A DNA stretch of 64,000 bases, taken from contig NZ_JAINZS010000005.1 of NCBI RefSeq assembly GCF_020166495.1, positions 310,001-374,000 on the forward strand, given 5' to 3'. This document shows positions 56,997-64,000 of the stretch, in pieces. Source of the DNA: Robertkochia aurantiaca (lineage in GTDB: Bacteria; Bacteroidota; Bacteroidia; Flavobacteriales; Flavobacteriaceae). The translations under genes and the position numbers were made by a program. The notes beneath the pieces were generated by a model. That model was given only the letters and a program-made list of their open reading frames with translations. It ran no database searches and was not told the DNA's origin. Within the stretch, counting starts at the first letter, position 1. Each line of letters opens with the position of its first letter.

Positions 56997-59210
56997 ATGA
57001 ATAAAACCATTATCGTATCCAACCGTCTGCCCCTGCAGGTAAAGCTTGATAATAACGAACTGGAGGTTGTTCCCAGTGTAGGAGGTCTCGCTACCGGAAT
57101 GCGCTCTGTGCATAAAGAGGGAGACGGGGTGTGGATCGGTTGGTCCGGACTAACGGAAGAGGAACTGGACGAATCGTTGGAAAAAAGGGTAGATGAAGCC
57201 GTAGCCAGGGAAGGCTGTGCGGCCGTAAACCTTAATTCAGATGATATCGATAATTATTACTATGGTTTCAGCAACCGAACCCTTTGGCCGTTGTTCCACT
57301 ATTTTATGGAATTCACCGAATTCGAAAACACCTATTGGGAAGCCTACAAAAGGGTCAATGAAAAATTTGCTGAGGTGGTGCTTGAAAATATCGAAGAAGG
57401 TGACAACGTATGGATTCACGACTACCAATTGTTATTACTGCCAAAACTGATCAAAGACAAACATCCGGAAACCTCAATAGGTTTCTTTCTACACATCCCT
57501 TTCCCGTCTTACGAGATATTCAGAAGTTTTCCGTGGAGGGAAGAAATACTCGAAGGAATGCTGGGTGCCGATCTGCTCGGTTTTCACACCTACGATTACG
57601 AACGTCATTTTCTGAGTTCGGTAAAACGTATACTGCGTCTGGACGTGAAGTTTAATCAGATCACTTATCACGACCGAATCATCAAGGTCGACTCTTTCCC
57701 CATGGGTATCGATTATGCCAAGTTCGAAAATGCCGCCAAAAAACATATGGAGCAGACTGAAAAAGAGAAGTCTGACCTGCAAAAACGACTGGACGACCAT
57801 ATTGAGGAAGGCGCAAAAAGTACGCTGGTGCTTTCGATCGACAGGCTGGACTATACCAAGGGCATTCCAAACCGCATCAGAGCCTTCGAATACTTTCTGA
57901 ATAAATATCCGGAATTCAAACAACGGGTTCGCCTAGTCATGCTTGCTGTTCCCTCACGCTCAAATGTTCCGCAGTACCAGAGGCTTAAGCGGGAAACCGA
58001 TGAGCTTGTGGGCCGGGTAAATGGTGAGTTCGCTACGGTTAGCTGGACCCCCATCTGGTATTTTTACCGCTCTCTGCCTTTTGACAACCTGATAGATCTC
58101 TACACTTCTGCCGATGTTGCACTGATCACCCCGGTAAGAGACGGGATGAACCTGGTCGCCAAAGAATATGTGGCTACCCGCACCAAACAGGATGGAGTAC
58201 TCATTCTCAGTGAAATGGCCGGAGCTTCGAAAGAAATGAACGAGGCGCTGCTCATAAACCCTAATAATTTTGAGGAGATCGCCGACACCCTGAAACGGGC
58301 CATAGAGATGCCGGTAGCTGAGCAACAAAGCAGGAATGCCATTCTGCAAAAACGACTCAGAAGGTACAGCGTCGAAAAATGGGCCTCTGAATTCATGCGA
58401 TCACTGCAGGAAACCAAAAAGATCAAAAAACGCATCGTTTCCAAAAGACTTACCAAAAAAAGAAAGGAAAAGATGTTCAAGGCTTATAAAAATGCCAGCT
58501 CAAGGCTTTTGCTTCTTGACTATGACGGAACCCTTACAGGCTTTAAAGACAATCCGCAGAGCGCCTTTCCCGATGAAGATCTCTTCACCTTGCTCGACAG
58601 TCTTTATGACCATGACAATACCGATATTATCATCGTTAGCGGAAGGGATAAGGAAACTTTCGAAAAATGGTTCGGCGATAAAAATTATTCATTGATCACC
58701 GATCACGGGGTATGGCTGAAGCGTCACCACAAAGACTGGGAACCCCTGGAAAGGTTGAAAACAGAATGGATGGACAACATCAGGCCGATCCTGGAAACCT
58801 TCGTTGACCGCACCCCCGGTACATTTATCGAAGAAAAAAAATATTCACTCGCATGGCATTACCGCAAGGCAGATCCCGAACTGGCCCAGATCAGGACCAT
58901 GGAATTACAGACCGTGCTCACCGGGCTTATTGCCAACGACGATCTCAGCGTATTAGACGGCAATAAGGTCATGGAGATCAAAAGCAGCCGGGTCAATAAA
59001 GGAACCGCTGTTTCCCGTGTTTTAGCTGAAAAACACTATGATTTCATTTTTTGTATCGGTGATGACTGGACCGACGAATACATGTTTGAAGAAATGCCAT
59101 CAGATGCTTACACCGTAAAGGTCGGGTTTAAAAAGACCAAAGCGAGGTTCTATGTGAACAGCAATGAAGAAGTGAGAGAGATGCTTAGCTCATTTAACGA
59201 GCTGGAATAG
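56997..59210 (+). CDS. Fused trehalose-6-phosphate synthase/phosphatase
   Basis: A 737-residue cytoplasmic bifunctional enzyme. Residues 1-480 are a GT20 (OtsA-like) glycosyltransferase that joins UDP-glucose and glucose-6-phosphate: GGLATGMRSVHKEG, WIHDYQLLLLPKLI, FFLHIPFPSYEIFRSFPWREE, and VLSIDRLDYTKGIPNRIRAFEY. Residues about 500-737 are the HAD-family OtsB phosphatase: nucleophile Asp508 in LLLLDYDGTLTGF, then IIVSGRDKETFE, LAWHYRKADPE and CIGDDWTDEYMFE. So the enzyme goes from glucose-6-phosphate to trehalose in one chain. Divergent from the GH15 gene, with a shared short promoter region. Confidence 0.95.
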   Translation: MNKTIIVSNRLPLQVKLDNNELEVVPSVGGLATGMRSVHKEGDGVWIGWSGLTEEELDESLEKRVDEAVAREGCAAVNLNSDDIDNYYYGFSNRTLWPLFHYFMEFTEFENTYWEAYKRVNEKFAEVVLENIEEGDNVWIHDYQLLLLPKLIKDKHPETSIGFFLHIPFPSYEIFRSFPWREEILEGMLGADLLGFHTYDYERHFLSSVKRILRLDVKFNQITYHDRIIKVDSFPMGIDYAKFENAAKKHMEQTEKEKSDLQKRLDDHIEEGAKSTLVLSIDRLDYTKGIPNRIRAFEYFLNKYPEFKQRVRLVMLAVPSRSNVPQYQRLKRETDELVGRVNGEFATVSWTPIWYFYRSLPFDNLIDLYTSADVALITPVRDGMNLVAKEYVATRTKQDGVLILSEMAGASKEMNEALLINPNNFEEIADTLKRAIEMPVAEQQSRNAILQKRLRRYSVEKWASEFMRSLQETKKIKKRIVSKRLTKKRKEKMFKAYKNASSRLLLLDYDGTLTGFKDNPQSAFPDEDLFTLLDSLYDHDNTDIIIVSGRDKETFEKWFGDKNYSLITDHGVWLKRHHKDWEPLERLKTEWMDNIRPILETFVDRTPGTFIEEKKYSLAWHYRKADPELAQIRTMELQTVLTGLIANDDLSVLDGNKVMEIKSSRVNKGTAVSRVLAEKHYDFIFCIGDDWTDEYMFEEMPSDAYTVKVGFKKTKARFYVNSNEEVREMLSSFNELE

Positions 59211-59236
59211 GGAGTCTCACTTAAAATGACTAACCA

Positions 59237-59268
59237 CCCGGGAATAAAAAGCTGTTTCCGGGTTTTTT
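59237..59268 (+). terminator. Terminator of the trehalose synthase/phosphatase gene
   Basis: CCCGG-G-AA pairs with TTCCGGG over an eleven-base loop and is followed by six T residues, 27 bases after the stop. Confidence 0.7.
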
Positions 59269-59302
59269 ATATTTTGGTACCTTTAGCTACAAATTTTGAA
59301 AA

Positions 59303-60637
59303 ATGAAAAAATACCTACTCCTTTTAACTTTAGCGATCATGCAATTCGGGTTTTCGCAAACAGACCCCAGAATGTATGAGATTATAGCCGGTGTATCTGC
59401 AGACCGCATCGAAAATGATATTCAAACCCTGGCCGATTTCGGCACCCGACATACCCTGAGTGACACCCTGTCTGAAACAAGAGGTATCGGTGCTGCCCGA
59501 CGGTGGATCAAGAGTGAGTTCGATCGTATTTCTGCCGGCTGTGAAAATTGCCTGGAAGTATTTTACCAGCGAAATTCAGTTGAAAAAGGAGCAAACAGCC
59601 GCATCGTCAAAGATGTCGAGGTGGTCAATGTAGTAGCCATACAGCGGGGGACCAAATACCCCAACCGCTTTATCATTATGAGTGGTGATATCGATTCAAG
59701 GGTTTCAGACCCTAACGATTTCACCTCAGATTCTCCCGGTGCCAATGACAATGCCAGCGGAATGGCAGGTACGATTGAAGCGGCCCGGGTACTCAGCGAA
59801 TACGAGTTTGAGAACAGCATTATCTACACCGGACTTTCGGGAGAGGAACAAGGCCTTTTCGGAGGCCAGGGTCTTGCCGCATACGCTAAAGAACAGGGCT
59901 GGGAGATCATTGGCATTCTCAACAACGATATGATCGGTAATATCAGAGGTGTCGACGGGGTGATCAGCAATCGCGATTTCAGGATTTTCTCTGAGCCGGT
60001 TCCTCCCACCGAAACAGAAGGCGAACGAAGAGCCCGCCGTTTTTATGGCGGGGAAGTCGACGGCATATCCCGTCAGCTTGCGCGTTACGTACATAAAATG
60101 ACCCGTACTTACATGCCTGAAATGAATCCGATGCTTATCTATCGTTTAGACCGATTCGGGCGTGGCGGTCACCACCGTCCGTTCAACGATGCCGGTTTTG
60201 CAGGGGTACGTATCATGGAGGCTCATGAGAATTACACTCAGCAACATCAGGACATACGTACCGAAGATGGTATTGACTATGGTGATGTGATCGATCACGT
60301 GAATTTCGATTACGCAGCCAAGCTCACGGCCGTAAATGCCATTACCCTGGCCGGGATCGCCTGGGCCCCTCCTGCCCCCGAGGAAGTTAAGATCGGTGGT
60401 ATCGTAGAGCCCTCTGCTAAACTATCCTGGAAAAAGGTGGATGGAGCTGCCGGATATAAGATCTACTGGAGAGATACCACCTCCCCTACCTGGGACCATT
60501 CCCGATATGTGGGAGATGTCGATGCCTATACCCTCGAAGGTATTGTTATCGATAATTATTTTTTCGGAGTGGTAGCCGTAGACGAACAGGGACACGAAAG
60601 CGTGGTGAGCTTTCCCTCCGGGATCATCAGAGATTAA
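59303..60637 (+). CDS. Exported M28 family metallopeptidase with FN3-like C-terminal domain
   Basis: A 444-residue secreted zinc aminopeptidase. The signal peptide ends FGFSQ (about residue 19). Metal and catalytic motifs are SPGANDNASGMAGTIEAARVL (Asp ligand in GANDNASG) and GLSGEEQGLFGG (the catalytic Glu and the Glu ligand); a final His ligand probably lies near VRIMEAHENYTQQH. The C-terminal 90 residues (VKIGGIVEPSAKLSWKKVDGAAGYKIYWRD) form a fibronectin-III-like domain. It likely releases amino acids from exogenous peptides. It has its own terminator. Confidence 0.93.
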   Translation: MKKYLLLLTLAIMQFGFSQTDPRMYEIIAGVSADRIENDIQTLADFGTRHTLSDTLSETRGIGAARRWIKSEFDRISAGCENCLEVFYQRNSVEKGANSRIVKDVEVVNVVAIQRGTKYPNRFIIMSGDIDSRVSDPNDFTSDSPGANDNASGMAGTIEAARVLSEYEFENSIIYTGLSGEEQGLFGGQGLAAYAKEQGWEIIGILNNDMIGNIRGVDGVISNRDFRIFSEPVPPTETEGERRARRFYGGEVDGISRQLARYVHKMTRTYMPEMNPMLIYRLDRFGRGGHHRPFNDAGFAGVRIMEAHENYTQQHQDIRTEDGIDYGDVIDHVNFDYAAKLTAVNAITLAGIAWAPPAPEEVKIGGIVEPSAKLSWKKVDGAAGYKIYWRDTTSPTWDHSRYVGDVDAYTLEGIVIDNYFFGVVAVDEQGHESVVSFPSGIIRD

Positions 60638-60663
60638 GATTTTGAACCATTTATAACATTGAA

Positions 60664-60698
60664 AAATGCCGGACGATTAACGATCCGGCATTTTTTTT
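60664..60698 (+). terminator. Terminator of the M28 peptidase gene
   Basis: Stem TGCCGGA/TCCGGCA with a ten-base loop, followed by eight T residues, 29 bases after the stop. Confidence 0.92.
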
Positions 60699-60743
60699 CT
60701 GCTATTTCCGTGAAATACTTTTCGTATTTTTAAAGAAATCAAT

Positions 60744-60783
60744 TCGATATGAAACCAACCTTCTCGATATGAAACCAACCTTC
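60744..60783 (+). repeat. Perfect 20-base tandem duplication over the start of the dienelactone hydrolase gene
   Basis: Two identical 20-base units (TCGATATGAAACCAACCTTC) lie head to tail at 60744-60763 and 60764-60783. Each holds an ATG and the next codons of the gene. The first ATG opens a seven-codon frame that ends in a TGA overlapping the second, functional ATG. Confidence 0.95.
60749..60772 (+). CDS. Seven-codon upstream ORF created by the duplicated start
   Basis: ATG at 60749 reads MKPTFSI and stops at TGA 60770-60772, which overlaps the main ATG at 60769 (ATGA). It uses a copy of the gene's own initiation region, so it is probably translated and could re-initiate at, or compete with, the true start. 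Confidence 0.45.
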   Translation: MKPTFSI

Positions 60784-61611
60784 ACCCTACTCCTGGTAAC
60801 ATTGCTTTTCACCTTTTCCTGCAAGCAGGAATCAAAAAAACAGGAAGAGCCGAAAGAGAAATCATCGATGGCATCGGCAGAGAGCGATCAGCTCTCTCAA
60901 TCACCCCGTCACCATGAATGGATAGATCTCGAACGCGAGAACGGCACATTTAAAGCCTTTGTGGTATACCCTGAAACCGACCAGCCTGCAAAAGCAGCCG
61001 TGGTAATACATGAAAATCGCGGTCTTAATGACTGGGCCCGTTCCTTTGCCGACCAACTTGCTGCAAAAGGCTACCTGGTGATCGCTCCCGATCTTATTTC
61101 AAATACGGTCGAAGGCATCGAAAAAACCACTGATTTCGAAAACTCTGATAAGGCGCGGGAAGCGATCTATGCCCTTGACCCTGACCAGGTGACCAAAGAC
61201 CTGAACGCAGCTTATAATTATATCAAGAACGATCCTGCTTCAAGCGGAACTGTTTTTGTTATAGGTTTTTGCTGGGGAGGTTCCCAGACATTCCGCTATG
61301 CCACCAACAACGATGATATCAAGGAAGCCCTGGTATTCTATGGTACCGCTCCTGATGATAAAAGTGAGCTGCAAACCATCAAATGCCCGGTATACGGATT
61401 TTACGGCGGCGATGACAACCGTGTAAACAGTACGATTCCAGCCACCGAAGAAGCGATGAAAGAATTCGGTCTCACCTATGAATATGTGATCTACGAGGGA
61501 GCCGGTCATGCCTTTATGAGACGCGGTGCCCAGAGTGATGCCGAGCCGGCTAATAAGGAAGCCCATGACAAGGCATGGGACAGGCTGCTATCAATTCTGA
61601 AGCCTGAATGA
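60769..61611 (+). CDS. Dienelactone hydrolase family lipoprotein
   Basis: A 280-residue exported alpha/beta hydrolase with a lipoprotein signal peptide ending TFSCKQES. The dienelactone hydrolase pattern is clear: the oxyanion-region ENRGLNDWARSFADQLAAKGYLVIAPDL, the nucleophile Cys in GFCWGGSQ, Asp in YGGDDNRV and His in GAGHAFMR. Family members hydrolyse dienelactones or other esters; the substrate of exported versions is unknown. The second of two ATGs in a 20-base duplication is the true start, since the first is out of frame. Confidence 0.93.
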   Translation: MKPTFTLLLVTLLFTFSCKQESKKQEEPKEKSSMASAESDQLSQSPRHHEWIDLERENGTFKAFVVYPETDQPAKAAVVIHENRGLNDWARSFADQLAAKGYLVIAPDLISNTVEGIEKTTDFENSDKAREAIYALDPDQVTKDLNAAYNYIKNDPASSGTVFVIGFCWGGSQTFRYATNNDDIKEALVFYGTAPDDKSELQTIKCPVYGFYGGDDNRVNSTIPATEEAMKEFGLTYEYVIYEGAGHAFMRRGAQSDAEPANKEAHDKAWDRLLSILKPE

Positions 61612-61649
61612 GCCGTAGCCGGACACTTTATACAAAACAGAGGTTTTCT

Positions 61650-61657
61650 TATTTTTG
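61650..61657 (+). promoter_or_regulatory. -7 promoter element of the M1 peptidase gene
   Basis: TATTTTTG, a perfect TAnnTTTG match, 15 bases before the start codon, which predicts a very short 5' leader. Confidence 0.5.
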
Positions 61658-61672
61658 GTAAAATTTGAATCC

Positions 61673-63295
61673 ATGAAGAAAACTTTCGTTCTCCTGCTGA
61701 TCCTTCTGGCTGCCAACCTGCATGCCCAGAAATTTACCCGGCAAGATACGCTGAGAGGAAGCATCACTCCTGAAAGGGCCTGGTGGGACCTGAATTATTA
61801 CCATCTCGATATTCAGATCGATCCTCAGGCACGCACCATTAAAGGCACTAATGCGATCAGGTTCACCCCGGTTAATCCCGGCAAGGTCATGCAGGTCGAT
61901 CTGCAACGACCTATGAAGATCAATAAAGTCACCTTCCAGGATGATGAATTAACCTTCAAAAGGGATGGCAATGCCTGGTTTTTCTATTTCGATGAAATAC
62001 CCGAAGCCGATAAGGTTCATGAGGTGATCGTGCATTATTCCGGAAAACCGAAAGAAGCCGTACGGGCTCCATGGGACGGAGGTATTTCCTGGGAGGAAGA
62101 TAAGAACGGGAATCATTTCATCGCCACTTCCTGCCAGGGACTGGGTGCCAGCGTCTGGTGGCCCAATAAGGATCATATGTATGATGAAGTTGACAGCATG
62201 AAGATCAGTGTCAGGGTTCCCGATAAGCTTATGAATGTTTCCAACGGAAGATTAACGAAAGTCACCGAACACTCCGACGATACCAAAACATGGAGCTGGT
62301 ATGTTGACAACCCCATCAACAACTATGGGGTTAATGCGAACGTCGGTGATTATGTGACTTTTGGTGAAACCTACCAGGGCGAAAAGGGAGCGCTTGATAT
62401 GCAGTATTATGTACTCAGCTATAACCTTGAAAAGGCCAGAGAACAATTCAAGCAGGCTCCCATGACCATTGAAGCTTTCGAACACTGGTTTGGCCCCTAC
62501 CCCTTTTATGAAGATGGATTCAAACTGGTCGAAGTTCCCTATCTGGGTATGGAACACCAGAGCTCGGTGACCTATGGTAATGGCTACCAGAACGGATACC
62601 TAGGTTCTGATCTTTCAGGTACCGGATGGGGACTGAAATTTGATTTTATCATCGTTCATGAAACGGGCCATGAGTGGTTCGCCAACAATATCACCTACAA
62701 AGACATCGCTGATATGTGGATCCACGAAAGTTTTACCGCCTATTCAGAAGGGCTCTACCTGGAATACCACTTCGGCAAACAGGCTGGTGCAGAATATCTT
62801 ATCGGCACCCGTGCAAACATAGCGAATAACCGTCCGATCATCGGGCCCTACGGAGTGAATAAAGAGGGATCGTCAGACATGTATCCTAAGGGTGCTAATA
62901 TGTTACATACGCTCAGGCAGCTCATCGATGATGATGAAAAATGGAGGGCGATTCTCAGAGGTCTCAATGAAGAATTCTATCATCAGACGGTCACCAGCAG
63001 ACAGATCGAGAACTATATCAGTGAAAAAGCAGGAAAGGATCTCAGCGCATTTTTCGATCAGTACCTGCGTGATACCAGAATACCGATGCTCCAATACAGA
63101 ATAGAAGGCAACCGCCTGTTCTACCGCTATACCGATGTGGTAAAAGATTTCGACATGCCGGTAATGGTGAAGATCGACGAAGAAGAAAAATGGCTCTATC
63201 CTGATTCGACCTGGCAAAAGCTTAATAGCGAAAATGATATAAAAACCCTTCAGGTCGATCCTGATTTCTATATACGAAGCAGTAAGGTGGAATAA
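61673..63295 (+). CDS. Exported M1 family zinc aminopeptidase
   Basis: A 540-residue secreted metallopeptidase. The signal peptide ends ANLHAQ (about residue 18). An N-terminal beta saddle (YHLDIQIDPQARTIKGTNAIRF) precedes the thermolysin-like catalytic domain with the exopeptidase-type motif YLGMEHQS and the zinc site VHETGHEWF followed 18 residues on by the ligand Glu in WIHESFTAY. The protein lacks the large C-terminal helical domain of classical M1 enzymes, as in shorter Bacteroidota members. The ATG at 61673 starts the signal peptide; an earlier GTG/TTG-type start at 61655 is rejected. Confidence 0.94.
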   Translation: MKKTFVLLLILLAANLHAQKFTRQDTLRGSITPERAWWDLNYYHLDIQIDPQARTIKGTNAIRFTPVNPGKVMQVDLQRPMKINKVTFQDDELTFKRDGNAWFFYFDEIPEADKVHEVIVHYSGKPKEAVRAPWDGGISWEEDKNGNHFIATSCQGLGASVWWPNKDHMYDEVDSMKISVRVPDKLMNVSNGRLTKVTEHSDDTKTWSWYVDNPINNYGVNANVGDYVTFGETYQGEKGALDMQYYVLSYNLEKAREQFKQAPMTIEAFEHWFGPYPFYEDGFKLVEVPYLGMEHQSSVTYGNGYQNGYLGSDLSGTGWGLKFDFIIVHETGHEWFANNITYKDIADMWIHESFTAYSEGLYLEYHFGKQAGAEYLIGTRANIANNRPIIGPYGVNKEGSSDMYPKGANMLHTLRQLIDDDEKWRAILRGLNEEFYHQTVTSRQIENYISEKAGKDLSAFFDQYLRDTRIPMLQYRIEGNRLFYRYTDVVKDFDMPVMVKIDEEEKWLYPDSTWQKLNSENDIKTLQVDPDFYIRSSKVE

Positions 63296-63387
63296 ACCCG
63301 GAGTGACGTTATTAACAAGCCTTTAAGAGTTCGTCTGTCAGTTTTATTTAATTTTAGACCTAATTCTAAGCTAACTTTCAAACCGTA

Positions 63388-64000
63388 ATGAAAAATCTAC
63401 TTGTGTTGGGGATGCTCCTGTCGTCCCTTTTTACCTTTTCACAGGAAATCAACAAAGAACTGTTTCAGGATCTGAAACCCCGTAACATAGGCCCCGGGGG
63501 AATGAGTGGCCGGGTTACTGCTATCGATGTGGTAACCGATGACCCCGATGTGATGTACGTAGGTACTGCTTCGGGCGGATTGTGGAAAAGCACCTCAGGA
63601 GGGGTTGACTGGAAACCGATTTTCGATGAGCAGCCTACTGCCTCGATCGGAGCGGTGGCCGTTCAGCAATCGAATCCTTCCGTAATCTGGGTGGGTACCG
63701 GTGAAGGTAACCCGAGAAACAGCCTTAACGGCGGTTACGGAGTCTACAAATCCCTGGATGGCGGTAAATCATGGACATCTATGGGACTTGAAGAAACCCG
63801 TCATATTCACCGGGTGATCATCGACCCCACCGATCCGAATACAGTATACGTAGGTGCTATCGGTTCTCCCTGGGGAGAGCATGAGCAGCGTGGGGTTTAC
63901 AAAACCACCGATGGGGGTAAAACCTGGAAAAAAGTACTCTATGTCAATGAAAGAACAGGTGCGGCCGATCTGGTTATGGACCCGACAAATCCGAATAAAT
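63388..64000 (+). CDS. BNR/VPS10-like repeat protein, 5' part (cut by window edge)
   Basis: An open frame running off the end of the window. It begins with a signal peptide (ends TFSQE, about residue 20) and continues LKPRNIGPGGMSGRVTAIDV, YVGTASGGLWKSTSGGVDW, IWVGTGEGNPRNS, GVYKSLDGGKSW and GVYKTTDGGKTWKK. The repeated S-x-D-G-G-x-x-W pattern is the Asp-box/BNR motif of sialidase-like and VPS10-like beta-propellers. Large Bacteroidota proteins of this type are exported and often annotated as glycosyl hydrolases without proof. Promoter not identified. Confidence 0.88.
   Translation, partial: MKNLLVLGMLLSSLFTFSQEINKELFQDLKPRNIGPGGMSGRVTAIDVVTDDPDVMYVGTASGGLWKSTSGGVDWKPIFDEQPTASIGAVAVQQSNPSVIWVGTGEGNPRNSLNGGYGVYKSLDGGKSWTSMGLEETRHIHRVIIDPTDPNTVYVGAIGSPWGEHEQRGVYKTTDGGKTWKKVLYVNERTGAADLVMDPTNPNK

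Overview
The window looks like a chromosomal segment of a member of the Flavobacteriaceae (phylum Bacteroidota), probably marine; I cannot name the genus. The signs are protein families typical of flavobacteria (BshC, DUF4136, DUF418, four-domain fasciclin lipoprotein, large TANFOR-like surface protein), many exported peptidases, outer-membrane proteins ending in aromatic residues, no Shine-Dalgarno dependence, and repeated TAnnTTTG -7 promoter elements (consensus of the Bacteroidota sigma factor) upstream of genes. I found no rRNA, tRNA, insertion sequence, prophage or CRISPR array.

Layout. 1-9.2 kb: lysA, then exported proteins (thioredoxin-fold protein, class A beta-lactamase-like lipoprotein, START-like protein) and two tandem S9 peptidases, the first fused to a formylglycine-generating-enzyme-like (SUMF) domain. 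9.2-13.4 kb: a His-rich outer-membrane protein, two VOC proteins, nudK, a nitronate-monooxygenase-like flavoenzyme and mnmA. 13.7-24.3 kb: fasciclin lipoprotein, a repeat-rich intergenic region, then a minus-strand housekeeping block (yidC, pyrG, DUF3820, osmC-like, LysM/receptor-like protein, guaA). 24.4-27.4 kb: a decayed gene next to its intact paralogue. 27.4-42.5 kb: PLP decarboxylase, PNPOx-like protein, bshC, M14 peptidase, uracil-DNA-glycosylase-like protein, a tightly overlapping ABC-2 transporter operon, DUF4136 and TPR lipoproteins, DUF418 membrane protein and rimO.

42.7-52.7 kb is the most interesting part. A minus-strand operon encodes an outer-membrane barrel with a helical C-terminal domain, a 1,727-residue secreted protein (TANFOR-like N terminus, fibronectin-like domains, HELGH zinc-protease motif, variable C-terminal tip) and a 78-residue protein starting one base after its stop. 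The C-terminal tip is clearly AT-richer than the rest of the gene, as expected for an exchanged toxin module, and the small protein sits where an immunity gene belongs. A divergently transcribed membrane-anchored AraC/TPR regulator flanks the operon, with an inverted repeat between them. I read this as a candidate polymorphic toxin-immunity system with its own outer-membrane partner and regulator.

52.9-64 kb: a small lipoprotein, an exported amidohydrolase, a GH15 glycosidase divergent from a fused trehalose-6-phosphate synthase/phosphatase, then a run of exported hydrolases (M28 peptidase, dienelactone hydrolase with a duplicated start region, M1 peptidase) and the 5' part of a BNR/VPS10-like repeat protein cut by the window edge.
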